A model generated the notes under the pieces. It was not told the origin of the DNA. It worked only from the letters and a program-made list of their open reading frames with translations, and ran no database searches. 33,311 bases of DNA. Source: Campylobacteraceae bacterium. Lineage in GTDB: Bacteria; Campylobacterota; Campylobacteria; Campylobacterales; Arcobacteraceae. Each line of letters starts with the position of its first letter. The first letter of the stretch is position 1. The position numbers and the translations under genes are program-made. Where the stretch lies: NCBI GenBank assembly GCA_013215985.1, contig JABSOL010000008.1, forward strand, positions 1 through 33,311, in the 5' to 3' direction. Below are positions 15,895-24,046 of the stretch, piece after piece.

Positions 15895-16917
15895 CTAAAC
15901 CTTAAAATTTAAAGCAGATATTAATCCCGCTTTTGTACCCTCATTATTTAAAAAAATTGAAGTAGATTCTAATTGTGCAATACTTGTAGTTATATCTTTT
16001 TTATATACAAATGAAGAAGCAATATCATTTAAATAAATTGCTCCAATATCGGCTGAAGCTAAAGATATCAATGTGTTCTCACCTTTTTCATTTTTAGACC
16101 ATACAAGTAAATTTTTATAAATATCATCATTCTCATCAATAAAGTCATTTTTATCTTTGTCATACTCTCTTAACTCCTTAAAAGCATTGTTAGTAGATGG
16201 ACCAAATAACTCACTTCCATTATCTATTTTATTATTATTGTTTTTATCAATTGCTAAATAAGAAGCATTTTTTAGCAGTGGAATTAAATCCATCTTTCCA
16301 TCATTATTTAAATCAAATTCAAAACTCATATCACTTAAAGAATCAAATGTATTTGTTGAATGTGATATAACTAAAGGATCAAAAAAAATAGCTTGATTAA
16401 AACTTATTCTTTTTTTATGTTTTTCATAAAATTCTTGAGTAAATGAAATATCTAAATTAATATTTATATCTTTATCTTTTGTTTTAATATTAATAGATGA
16501 AGAAAAATCAATTGTAGATTTTTTATAATATTCATATGAAGACTCGTAAATAAAAGATGATTTAATTTCATTAATATTATGATTTAAAGAATTCTTCTTT
16601 TCTTTTTTTATAGATTCTGCTTTAATATTAATTCTATCTTTATCATCAACATATTCTTCTGGTTGTAGTTTTATTTTCTTTTTTAAAAAAGTTTCTAATA
16701 TTATTTCAACAAGAAATTTTTGTACATAATCTTTTATTGATAAATCGGCTTCATTATTAAGCACTTCTTTTAATACTTTATTACTTTTTGCCTCATTAAT
16801 TTGATTTAAGTTTTTTAATGAAGCTTGAAAAGAAGAGAAGACATTTGTTTCTAAATTAACTTTGTTTTGTGTAAAACTTTTATTTTGCATATGTATCTCA
16901 GATGATAGAATATTCAT
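15895..16917 (-). CDS. Uncharacterised protein with EF-hand-like calcium-binding loops
   Basis: 340 residues with no signal peptide or membrane segment. The first 190 residues are low-complexity, Lys/Asn-rich and not recognised. The C-terminal part carries calcium-loop motifs DLNNDGKMD (202-210), DKNNNNKIDNG (224-234) and DKDKNDFIDEND (253-264). The block SELFGPSTNNAFKELREYD matches the (D-x-N-x-N-x-x-I-D)-SELFG module found near the end of RTX-like and other large secreted proteins. AAAGGAG stands before ATG 16917. It is a lone gene, convergent with def. It may be secreted by a route not visible from sequence, or bind calcium in the cell; the function is unknown. Confidence 0.75.
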   Translation of the reverse strand: MNILSSEIHMQNKSFTQNKVNLETNVFSSFQASLKNLNQINEAKSNKVLKEVLNNEADLSIKDYVQKFLVEIILETFLKKKIKLQPEEYVDDKDRINIKAESIKKEKKNSLNHNINEIKSSFIYESSYEYYKKSTIDFSSSINIKTKDKDININLDISFTQEFYEKHKKRISFNQAIFFDPLVISHSTNTFDSLSDMSFEFDLNNDGKMDLIPLLKNASYLAIDKNNNNKIDNGSELFGPSTNNAFKELREYDKDKNDFIDENDDIYKNLLVWSKNEKGENTLISLASADIGAIYLNDIASSFVYKKDITTSIAQLESTSIFLNNEGTKAGLISALNFKV

Positions 16918-17088
16918 AAGAACTCCTTTTATATATTTATATGATAGAACAATAAAAAATATAAATAAAGTAATAAAGAATAAAATTATCTAATATTTAG
17001 AATATAGAGTCTGTTTTAAGTTAGAAATAAGAATTGAACATAAATATTTCTGTTATATACTAACAAAAATATTTATATGATTTAAAAC

Positions 17089-17622
17089 TTATTTATTTTT
17101 ATTTAAACCTTCTTCGTGAGAAGAAGAATGACCTTTGTCATTTAATAATAAAGTTTGTCTATCTTGAGATATTTTATAAGCAGCTCCAAAACCTAAAACA
17201 AAGTTTCCTTCTCTAAGTGTTAGTTTGTAAAATCTTGAATCTTTCATCATTGAAAAAAATGATACTTTATCTTCAAATCTTTTTTTAAATAAATTATGAA
17301 TTTTTTCTTCTCTATCATCATTTTCAGAAAACTTTTCGGCTTCAGCTTTAAAGTACATTCTTCTTCTTGCGTAAATATGATCAGTTTTACTTTCATCTTC
17401 TAATAACATAACATGAGCTTTTTTTGTAGCATTCATATTATGTGAATGATTTACAGCAGTAGAAATAAATACATAAAAATTGCCTTCTTCATCTTCTACA
17501 AAAGGAGAATAAGATACAAAAGGTTCACCATCTGCGCTTACTGTAGATAATAAAAGTGATTGAATATTCTCAATAAACGGTTTTAACTCTTTTTTTGCAT
17601 CTTCTATACTTGTTCTTTTCAT
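17089..17622 (-). CDS. HugZ/HutZ-like heme-binding protein (FMN-binding split-barrel fold)
   Basis: 177 residues of the pyridoxamine-phosphate-oxidase-like split barrel. FIENIQSLLLSTVSADGEPFVSYSPFV, VMLLEDES and the ARRRMYFKAEAE strand are typical. SFFSMMKDSRFYKLTLREGNFVLGFGAAYKI closely matches the HugZ/ChuZ/HutZ heme-degrading group, which opens heme to release iron. The length is near HutZ; H. pylori HugZ and C. jejuni ChuZ are longer. Two C-terminal histidines (165 and 169, in KGHSSSHEEG) are candidate heme ligands. No heme-uptake genes are adjacent. A 29-bp palindrome lies about 100 bases upstream and could be an iron-responsive operator. The substrate is inferred from family. Confidence 0.8.
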   Translation of the reverse strand: MKRTSIEDAKKELKPFIENIQSLLLSTVSADGEPFVSYSPFVEDEEGNFYVFISTAVNHSHNMNATKKAHVMLLEDESKTDHIYARRRMYFKAEAEKFSENDDREEKIHNLFKKRFEDKVSFFSMMKDSRFYKLTLREGNFVLGFGAAYKISQDRQTLLLNDKGHSSSHEEGLNKNK

Positions 17623-17719
17623 ATATAACCCTTAGTTTTTTCCACTTTACAAAAATATTACTTAATATTAAACATTAGATTCTTCTAATTAAAATTATTA
17701 AGCGATATAAAATTAAATT

Positions 17720-17748
17720 GTTAATAAATAATTTAATTATTTATTAAC
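17720..17748. promoter_or_regulatory. 29-bp perfect palindrome, possible operator
   Basis: Arms GTTAATAAATAATT and AATTATTTATTAAC meet at a single central base, giving 14 perfect pairs. It consists of A/T apart from the end G and C. It lies 98 bases upstream of the hugZ-like gene. Epsilonproteobacterial Fur boxes are A/T palindromes of the TAATAATnATTATTA type, which makes an iron operator plausible but unproven; a bidirectional hairpin is the alternative. Confidence 0.45.
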
Positions 17749-17920
17749 ATAATATGAGTATAATAATCTTCATAATTATATTTGACTTTTACTTTATAAA
17801 TTTGATTAAGAGATTTTTTTAAATTCTAGGCAAAAATATTAGAAGATTTAATATTATGTACTTTTGTACACGTATATATCGCTTTAAATAGAATTAAGAG
17901 TAAATTGTCTGCAAAAAGGA

Positions 17921-17926
17921 TATAAT
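17921..17926 (+). promoter_or_regulatory. Candidate -10 box of the WG lipoprotein-era operon
   Basis: TATAAT in AAAAAGGATATAATATAA, 27 bases before ATG 17954. Confidence 0.6.
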
Positions 17927-17953
17927 ATAAAAATTTATAACAAAGAGAGAAAA

Positions 17954-18613
17954 ATGAAATATTTACTTGTTTTTATTGGCGCGTTATTCATTAATGCTTG
18001 TTCGTCAAAAGTGGCAGTTGTTGAAATTGATGAAAAATTTGCAATTGTATCAGATACAAAAAGTAAAAAAGTTGATTTTGTTTATGATAATGTTTTTAAC
18101 TATAGTGAAAAATATTATAAAATTAAATTAAAAAATAAATATGGAATGGTAAGTAAAGCAGATCAAAGAGTAATTGTTGCTCCTGTTTATGATTCAATCT
18201 CTAATTTATATAATGGATACGCTCTTGTTGAAAGAGATGGTAAATATGGAGTTTTAAACAAAGATATGAAGGGTGTTTTAAAAACACAATATGAAGAAAT
18301 CACTATTTTAGATAGTGATAAATTTATTGTTAAAAATAATTCTTTATATGCTTGTATAGACAAAAATGGTAAGTATGATTTAAAAGCAAAATACAATATG
18401 ATTTATAATGTTGTAGAAGGTTTTGCGAGAATCGAACTTGATAATAAATGGGGATTTATAAATTCTCAATGTGAAATAACAACTAATCTAAAATATGATT
18501 TTGCAGATGACTATAAAAATGGTTATGCTCAAGTTAAACTTGATAAAAAATGGACATATTTAGATGTAAACTCAGAAGAAGTTGTTAATAATAACTTTTC
18601 ACAAGTAAAATAA
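17954..18613 (+). CDS. WG-repeat lipoprotein
   Basis: 219 residues. The N-terminus MKYLLVFIGALFINACSS is a lipoprotein signal with lipobox INAC, lipidation at Cys16. The mature part is built of WG (KWG) beta repeats: NKYGMVSKADQRVIVAPVYD, GKYGVLNKDMKGVLKTQYEE, NKWGFINSQCEITTNLKYD and KKWTYLDVNSEEVV, each about 45-50 residues apart. WG proteins are thought to form beta-propeller-like binding surfaces; no enzymatic role is known. It should be anchored in the inner or outer membrane facing the periplasm. The era gene follows after 16 bases, so the two are likely co-transcribed though functionally unrelated. Confidence 0.85.
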   Translation: MKYLLVFIGALFINACSSKVAVVEIDEKFAIVSDTKSKKVDFVYDNVFNYSEKYYKIKLKNKYGMVSKADQRVIVAPVYDSISNLYNGYALVERDGKYGVLNKDMKGVLKTQYEEITILDSDKFIVKNNSLYACIDKNGKYDLKAKYNMIYNVVEGFARIELDNKWGFINSQCEITTNLKYDFADDYKNGYAQVKLDKKWTYLDVNSEEVVNNNFSQVK

Positions 18614-18629
18614 TTTTAAGGAATAGTAA

Positions 18630-19511
18630 TTGAATAAATGTGGTTATGTATCAGTAATAGGAAGACCAAATGCAGGTAAAAGTTCACTTGTAAACTGGTT
18701 AGTTGGAGAAAAAATTGCAATGGTTTCTCATAAAGCCAATGCGACTAGAAGAAGATCAAATATAATTGTTATGCATGGAGAAGATCAAATAATTTTTGTT
18801 GATACTCCAGGTATTCATCAAACAGAAAAATTATTAAATCAATTTATGTTAGATGAAGCATTAAAAGCAATGGGTGATTGTGATTTGATTTTATTTTTAG
18901 CACCAGTTACAGATAAAGTATCTCACTACGAAGATTTTTTAGTTAAAAATAAAAAGAATACAAAACATATTTTATTATTAACAAAAACAGACTTTGTATC
19001 AAATAAAGAGATTTTAGACAAAATGGAAGAGTATGAAAAACATGCTGATAAATTTGAATCTATTATTCCGGTATCTATTAAAAAAGCTACAACACATGCA
19101 GATATTCTTGATTATGTTGTAAGACACTTACCAGTACATCCTCATTTATTTGATCCTGAAATTATGACAACTGAACATATGAGAGATATTTTTAAAGAAT
19201 TTATTAGAGAAGCAATTTTTGATAATATTTCAGATGAAATCCCATATGAAACTGATGTTTTAATTAATAAAGTTGAAGAAAAAGATAATATTGATGTTAT
19301 CAAAGCTACAATAATTGTGGGAAAAGCTACTCAAAAAGGTATGATCATTGGAAAAGGTGCTATTGCTATTAAAAGAATAGGAAAAGATGCACGTTTAAAA
19401 ATCGAAAAACTTACAGGTAAAAAAGTTTATTTAGAACTATTTGTTTCTGTTAAAAAAGGTTGGACAAAAAGTGCAGCTGGACTTCAAGAACTAGGTTACA
19501 ATATTCACTAA
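18630..19511 (+). CDS. era: GTPase Era (16S rRNA / 30S assembly)
   Basis: Essential GTPase that binds the 3' end of 16S rRNA during 30S maturation. 293 residues. G1 GRPNAGKS (11-18), a switch region KANATRRRSN, G3 DTPG (58-61), G4 TKTD (118-121, Thr for the usual Asn), and a C-terminal KH domain with GMIIGKGAIAIKRIGKDAR and the family ending SGW-type KKGWTKSAAGLQELGY. The start is TTG, six or seven bases after AAGGAA; no ATG in frame would keep the P-loop start. It follows the WG lipoprotein closely and ends before a long cruciform-like repeat. Confidence 0.96.
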   Translation: MNKCGYVSVIGRPNAGKSSLVNWLVGEKIAMVSHKANATRRRSNIIVMHGEDQIIFVDTPGIHQTEKLLNQFMLDEALKAMGDCDLILFLAPVTDKVSHYEDFLVKNKKNTKHILLLTKTDFVSNKEILDKMEEYEKHADKFESIIPVSIKKATTHADILDYVVRHLPVHPHLFDPEIMTTEHMRDIFKEFIREAIFDNISDEIPYETDVLINKVEEKDNIDVIKATIIVGKATQKGMIIGKGAIAIKRIGKDARLKIEKLTGKKVYLELFVSVKKGWTKSAAGLQELGYNIH

Positions 19512-19520
19512 GTTATAAAC

Positions 19521-19569
19521 TTATTAAGATATTAAGAATAAAATATTTTATTCTTAATTATCTTAATAA
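19521..19569. terminator. 24-bp near-perfect inverted repeat after era
   Basis: The 5' arm 19521-19544 pairs with 19545-19569 over 24 base pairs with one unpaired T (19558) and no loop. The inner part is itself a 26-base palindrome. It starts nine bases after the era stop. It is probably the terminator of era, though no T-run follows, and its A/T-only length could also extrude as a cruciform. Confidence 0.6.
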
Positions 19570-19578
19570 AACTCTCTA

Positions 19579-19603
19579 ATTAATAATTTAATTAATTATT
19601 AAT
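19579..19603. repeat. Second A/T palindrome upstream of the chemoreceptor gene
   Basis: ATTAATAATT and AATTATTAAT around TAATT. Its core resembles that of the palindrome at 17720 (both contain TAATTTAATTA-like centres). It lies 141 bases before the chemoreceptor start and 10 bases after the repeat at 19521. Role unknown. Confidence 0.45.
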
Positions 19604-19743
19604 ATCTATACTCATATAATTTAATATATTATTTAAATAATTATTTATATCTAAAATAAACCCCTTTTCTACGATTTAATCTTAATTAGATGACAAAAAA
19701 TAATAACATTGCTACAAATAATGAAATATAAATTAAAGTATAT

Positions 19744-22620
19744 ATGAAGTTGGCTAAAATGAAAATAAAAACTAAACTACTTTTTCTTATTTTAACTTCT
19801 GTATTATTAATGGCAGTAATGACTTCAATAGTTTCAATAATATCGATTAAAACTATGTCAAAAGAGAATATTGAGAACTTTAAAAAAGAATCTTATGTTA
19901 AAAAAGAAAAAGAACTAAAAAACTATGTTTCTTTAGCAATTAAAAATGTTGAGAATTATTATGCAAAAACTTCAATTGAAATGGTAAAAGTAGAAGTTGA
20001 AGAAGATTTGCAAAGACAAACAAACTTTTTATTCACAATTCTTACTAAACAGTATGAGAAATATAAAGATGAAATTTCTGCTTTTGAATTAAAAAGAAAA
20101 TTAATTGATATTGTAGAAGCATCAAGATATGGTAAAAATGGATATTTCTGGATAAATGATACTAAAGCAATAATTGTAATGCATCCTACAAAACCTTCAT
20201 TAAATTCTAAAAATTTAGATAATTTTAAAGATAAAAATGGAAAAAGAATATTTCATGAGTTTGCTAAAATAGCTTCAGAAAATGGCTCAGGTTTTGTAAA
20301 TTATGTTTGGCCAAAACCTGGTTTTGATAAAGCTCAATCTAAAGTTTCTTATGTGAAGTTATTCAAACCTTATAATTGGGTTATTGGAACTGGATCTTAT
20401 GTTGATGATATTACTTCAAAAATGAAAAAAGAAGCTTTAAAATCTGTTTCACAAGAAAGATTTGGAGAAAATGGTTATTTTTGGGTAACTGATTCATCTG
20501 CTAAGATGTTAATGCATCCAATTAAACCTTCATTAGATAATAAAGATGTATCAAAAGTTAAAGATAAAAAAGGAAAACTTTTATTTGTAGAGATGGCCAA
20601 AATTGCAAATGAAGAAAAAGAGGGTGGATTAGTTAGATATTTCTGGCCAAAGCCTGGATTTGAAGAAGCTCAAGAAAAGTTTTCATATATTCAAAGATTT
20701 GATAAATGGGATTTCGTAATTGGAACGGGAGTGTATATTAATGATATTAATGATGAAATATTATTAATGGAAGTTAAAACCAATAATTCAATTAATGATG
20801 TTATTTTGGATATATTAATTTATACACTTATTTCTTTAGTATTAATTAATATAATTGTAAATTTAATTTCAGCAAAAATATTAATTAAACCATTAAAATC
20901 ATTAAATGATAGTATACAATATCTAATTTCTGGTAAAGAAAGACGTAATAACGTTAGAGTTTACCCTAATAATGAAATTGGAATTATTATGAATAGTCTT
21001 AATTCTTATTTTAAACTTTTAAGAGATGAGGCAGCCGCTGATGCCCTTGTAATTAAAGAAGTTGAAGATGTTATTACAAAAGTTAATAATGGTTTTTATG
21101 TATATAAAATACATTCAAATTCAAATAACAATAGTATCCAGCAGTTAAAAAATTCTATAAACTCAATGATTGAGGGTACTAATACAAAATTAGAAAACAT
21201 CAATACAACGTTAAGTGAATATTCTAAATCTAATTTTACTTATAAATGTTCTGATAATAAAGGTTATACTCCTTCAAATGGTTTAATCGCTTCTTTAGAA
21301 AATTCTACTGATTTAATTGGAAATACTGTTTCAGAATTTTTAGCAATGATTACTATTTCAGGAGAAAAACTAAACTCTGATACGAAAGTATTAAAAGATT
21401 CATCAACAAATCTTTCTGCTTCTGCTAATACTCAAGCTTCCTCTCTAGAAGAAACAGCTGCCTCAGTTGAAGAAATTACATCTATTATTAAATCATCAAA
21501 TGAAAAAGTTAATAAAATGTCTATTCTTGCAGCTGCTCTTAATAAATCTGCTTTAGAAGGTGAAAAATTAGCTTTAAAAACTACCTCTTCAATGGAAGCT
21601 ATTGATAACGAAGTTAATTCAATTAATGATGCAATTACAGTTATTGATCAAATTGCATTTCAAACAAATATTTTATCTCTTAATGCAGCCGTTGAAGCTG
21701 CTACTGCAGGAGAAGCTGGAAAAGGTTTCGCAGTTGTAGCACAAGAAGTGCGAAATCTTGCAAGTAGATCTGCAGAAGCTGCTAAAGAAATTAAAGAACT
21801 TGTTTCTTCTGCAACATTAAAAGCAAATGAAGGTAAGAATATTTCAAAAGATATGATTGAAGGTTATACTTTATTAAATGCGAAAATATCAGAAACTATT
21901 GAACTAATTACTGATGTTACAGATGCTACAAAAGAACAAGAACATGGAATTGTACAAATTAATGATGCCATTAACTCTTTAGATCAAGCAACACAAGTAA
22001 ATGCTTCATCTGCTTCATCTATTAATGATCTTGCTCATGAAGTATCAGTTTTATCTGATGACTTATTAGCTATTGCTTCAAAAGCTAAATATCAAGAAAA
22101 TAAAAAAGATGAAGTTTGTGATGTAGAATTTGTGTTTTTAATTAATAAATTAAAAAATGATCATATTGTATTTAAAAATGTAAACTTTGCAAAAGTAGGT
22201 GAAGAAAATGCTTCTGCTTGGACTGTTAAAACTTGTACTGAATGTAATTTAGGAAAATGGATTATAGAAGAAGAACATAAATCTTCATCATTTGTAAATA
22301 ATACAAACTGGACAAATCTAAAAAAATATCATGAAGATGTACATCAAAGTGTTCAAGAATATATTAATTTAAATGCTCAAAAAGCTTCAAATACGGAACT
22401 ATCATCAATTTCTAAAAAAGTTGATGTATCAACACATAATGTATTTAAAACTTTAGACATTGTAAAAGCTCAATTTTGTAAAACATTTTCTACAAGTAAT
22501 AAAACTTTACCTCTTAGATCAGAAAATATTGCAAACGTAAGTAAAAAGCAAACTTTTATAAGTAAAAAGCAAGTAAATAATTCACTTCCTGCTAAAACTG
22601 ATGAATGGGAAAGTTTTTAA
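19744..22620 (+). CDS. Methyl-accepting chemotaxis protein: two Cache domains, HAMP, signalling hairpin, CZB
   Basis: 958-residue chemoreceptor. TM1 about 12-35. The periplasmic part has two copies of a Cache-type ligand domain, seen as the repeated pairs GKNGYFWINDTKAIIVMHPTKPS / GENGYFWVTDSSAKMLMHPIKPS and FVNYVWPKPGF / LVRYFWPKPGF. TM2 about 345-372 is followed by HAMP. The signalling tip near 640-680 contains IDQIAFQTNILSLNAAVEAA and GKGFAVVAQEVRNLA. After it, residues about 795-880 form a CZB zinc-binding domain: DHIVFKNVNF (His), TECNLGKWI (Cys), and KKYHEDVHQSV (His). CZB domains sense zinc or hypochlorite-type oxidation in other receptors. The ligand is unknown; tandem Cache domains often bind small carboxylates. 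The SD is weak; Met6 is an alternative start. Confidence 0.93.
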   Translation: MKLAKMKIKTKLLFLILTSVLLMAVMTSIVSIISIKTMSKENIENFKKESYVKKEKELKNYVSLAIKNVENYYAKTSIEMVKVEVEEDLQRQTNFLFTILTKQYEKYKDEISAFELKRKLIDIVEASRYGKNGYFWINDTKAIIVMHPTKPSLNSKNLDNFKDKNGKRIFHEFAKIASENGSGFVNYVWPKPGFDKAQSKVSYVKLFKPYNWVIGTGSYVDDITSKMKKEALKSVSQERFGENGYFWVTDSSAKMLMHPIKPSLDNKDVSKVKDKKGKLLFVEMAKIANEEKEGGLVRYFWPKPGFEEAQEKFSYIQRFDKWDFVIGTGVYINDINDEILLMEVKTNNSINDVILDILIYTLISLVLINIIVNLISAKILIKPLKSLNDSIQYLISGKERRNNVRVYPNNEIGIIMNSLNSYFKLLRDEAAADALVIKEVEDVITKVNNGFYVYKIHSNSNNNSIQQLKNSINSMIEGTNTKLENINTTLSEYSKSNFTYKCSDNKGYTPSNGLIASLENSTDLIGNTVSEFLAMITISGEKLNSDTKVLKDSSTNLSASANTQASSLEETAASVEEITSIIKSSNEKVNKMSILAAALNKSALEGEKLALKTTSSMEAIDNEVNSINDAITVIDQIAFQTNILSLNAAVEAATAGEAGKGFAVVAQEVRNLASRSAEAAKEIKELVSSATLKANEGKNISKDMIEGYTLLNAKISETIELITDVTDATKEQEHGIVQINDAINSLDQATQVNASSASSINDLAHEVSVLSDDLLAIASKAKYQENKKDEVCDVEFVFLINKLKNDHIVFKNVNFAKVGEENASAWTVKTCTECNLGKWIIEEEHKSSSFVNNTNWTNLKKYHEDVHQSVQEYINLNAQKASNTELSSISKKVDVSTHNVFKTLDIVKAQFCKTFSTSNKTLPLRSENIANVSKKQTFISKKQVNNSLPAKTDEWESF

Positions 22621-22647
22621 AAGAAAAGTTAAATCTTTTCTTTTTTT
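22619..22647 (+). terminator. Intrinsic terminator of the chemoreceptor gene
   Basis: AAAAGAAAAG, loop TTAAAT, CTTTTCTTTT and a run of Ts; ten perfect pairs overlapping the stop codon. Confidence 0.8.
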
Positions 22648-22708
22648 GAGTAAAGCTTAAAAAATTAAATTATCTTTTTATAAAATCTAAAGTAAAAATA
22701 GTTTTAGA

Positions 22709-22714
22709 TATAAT
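22709..22714 (+). promoter_or_regulatory. Candidate -10 box of the trhP-like gene
   Basis: TATAAT followed by CGC, 39 bases before ATG 22754. Confidence 0.55.
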
Positions 22715-22753
22715 CGCAAAAATATAAATATAGTGCTTTGCACAAGGATTAAA

Positions 22754-24046
22754 ATGAATAAAGTAGAACTATTAAGTCCAGCAGGAAACCTAGAAAAGCT
22801 AAAAATTGCTATTTCTTTTGGTGCTGATGCTGTTTATGGAGGAGTATCACACTTCTCACTAAGAATTAGATCTGGTAAAGAATTTACTCTAGAAACTTTT
22901 CAAGAAGGTATTGATTACGCACATGAAAGAGGAAAAAAAGTTTATGTAACAATAAATGGATTTCCTTTTAATTCACAAATAGAGTTACTAAAAAAACATA
23001 TTAAATCTATGGCTGATTTAAAACCAGATGGTTTTATCGTAGCAGCTCCTGGTGTTGTTAGATTATGTAGAGAAATAGCTCCTGAAATTGATATTCACTT
23101 ATCAACTCAAGCTAATGTTTTAAACTATCTTGATGCTCAAGTTTTTTGGGACATGGGTGTTAGAAGAATTGTTGTTGCACGTGAAATTTCATTAAAAGAT
23201 GTTATTCAAATTAAAAAATATTTACCAGAAATGGAAATTGAAATTTTTGTACATGGTTCTATGTGTTTTGCATATTCTGGAAGATGTTTAGTTTCTGCTG
23301 TTCAAATGGGTAGAGTTCCTAATAGAGGAAGCTGTGCAAATGACTGTAGATTCGAATATACTTTATATGCTGCAAATGAAGATCATTCTTCATTATTCAG
23401 ACTTGAAGAAGAACCAGGTGTTGGTACTTATATCTTTAATGCAAAAGATATGAATATGGCTTCTCATATTAAAGAAATTTTAGATTCAGGTGCTGTTGAT
23501 TCATTAAAAATTGAAGGTAGAACTAAATCTCCTTATTATGCAGCAGTTACAGCTAATGCTTATAGAATGGCTATTGATGATTACTATGAAGGTACATTTG
23601 ATGAAGCTAAATACCAAAAAGAATTATTAACTACAAAAAATAGAGGTTTCTCTGATGCTTACTTAATTCATAAACCATTCGAGAGAAATGATACTCAAAA
23701 CTATGATTATGCCTTATCAAAAGGTTCTTTTGAAGTTTCTGGTTTAATTTGTGAAGATGAAAAACACTTCTTATGTAAATATAAAACTTTACCAGGTGAA
23801 GATGTTGAAATTTTCCCTCCAATGAACTCTAATATTGTTGAAGTTGACAATGAAATTGGTAAAATCTATAAAAAAGAAGATGGAAAATACTATATTAACT
23901 TTAAAAAGATTTTAACTGAAAAAAATAAAGAATTAGAATCAGTTCATTCAGGAAATGTTAATAAAATTCAATTACCAGGAACATTACCTTACTTAACTAT
24001 GTTAAGAATTGAAAATGATGGTGAAACTATAAATCCTTTCGCTTAA
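22754..24046 (+). CDS. trhP: U32-family protein, probable tRNA U34 hydroxylase TrhP (YegQ-like)
   Basis: U32 'peptidase' family member, 430 residues from ATG 22754 (AAGGA eight bases upstream; the track start adds seven unlikely residues). Opening VELLSPAGNLEKLKIAISFGADAVYGG is the family hallmark. EIFVHGSMCFAYSGRCLVS fits the U32 signature, and SCANDCRFEY adds two more conserved Cys, four in all that could hold an Fe-S cluster. FNAKDMNMASHI and SLKIEGRTKSPYYAA are typical. The size matches TrhP, which with prephenate hydroxylates uridine 34 of tRNA in E. coli; the 23S rRNA enzyme RlhA is much longer. It is coupled by TAATG to the next gene. Function is inferred from family and length. Confidence 0.85.
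   Translation: MNKVELLSPAGNLEKLKIAISFGADAVYGGVSHFSLRIRSGKEFTLETFQEGIDYAHERGKKVYVTINGFPFNSQIELLKKHIKSMADLKPDGFIVAAPGVVRLCREIAPEIDIHLSTQANVLNYLDAQVFWDMGVRRIVVAREISLKDVIQIKKYLPEMEIEIFVHGSMCFAYSGRCLVSAVQMGRVPNRGSCANDCRFEYTLYAANEDHSSLFRLEEEPGVGTYIFNAKDMNMASHIKEILDSGAVDSLKIEGRTKSPYYAAVTANAYRMAIDDYYEGTFDEAKYQKELLTTKNRGFSDAYLIHKPFERNDTQNYDYALSKGSFEVSGLICEDEKHFLCKYKTLPGEDVEIFPPMNSNIVEVDNEIGKIYKKEDGKYYINFKKILTEKNKELESVHSGNVNKIQLPGTLPYLTMLRIENDGETINPFA

Larger units (their letters stand above)
17623..17953. other. Gene-free divergent intergenic region with a 29-bp palindrome
   Basis: 331 bases between the divergent hugZ-like and WG-lipoprotein genes. No ORF of note. It holds the perfect palindrome at 17720-17748, a TATAAT at 17921 for the rightward gene, and AT-rich sequence leftward for the hugZ-like promoter. 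Otherwise I see nothing. Confidence 0.6.
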
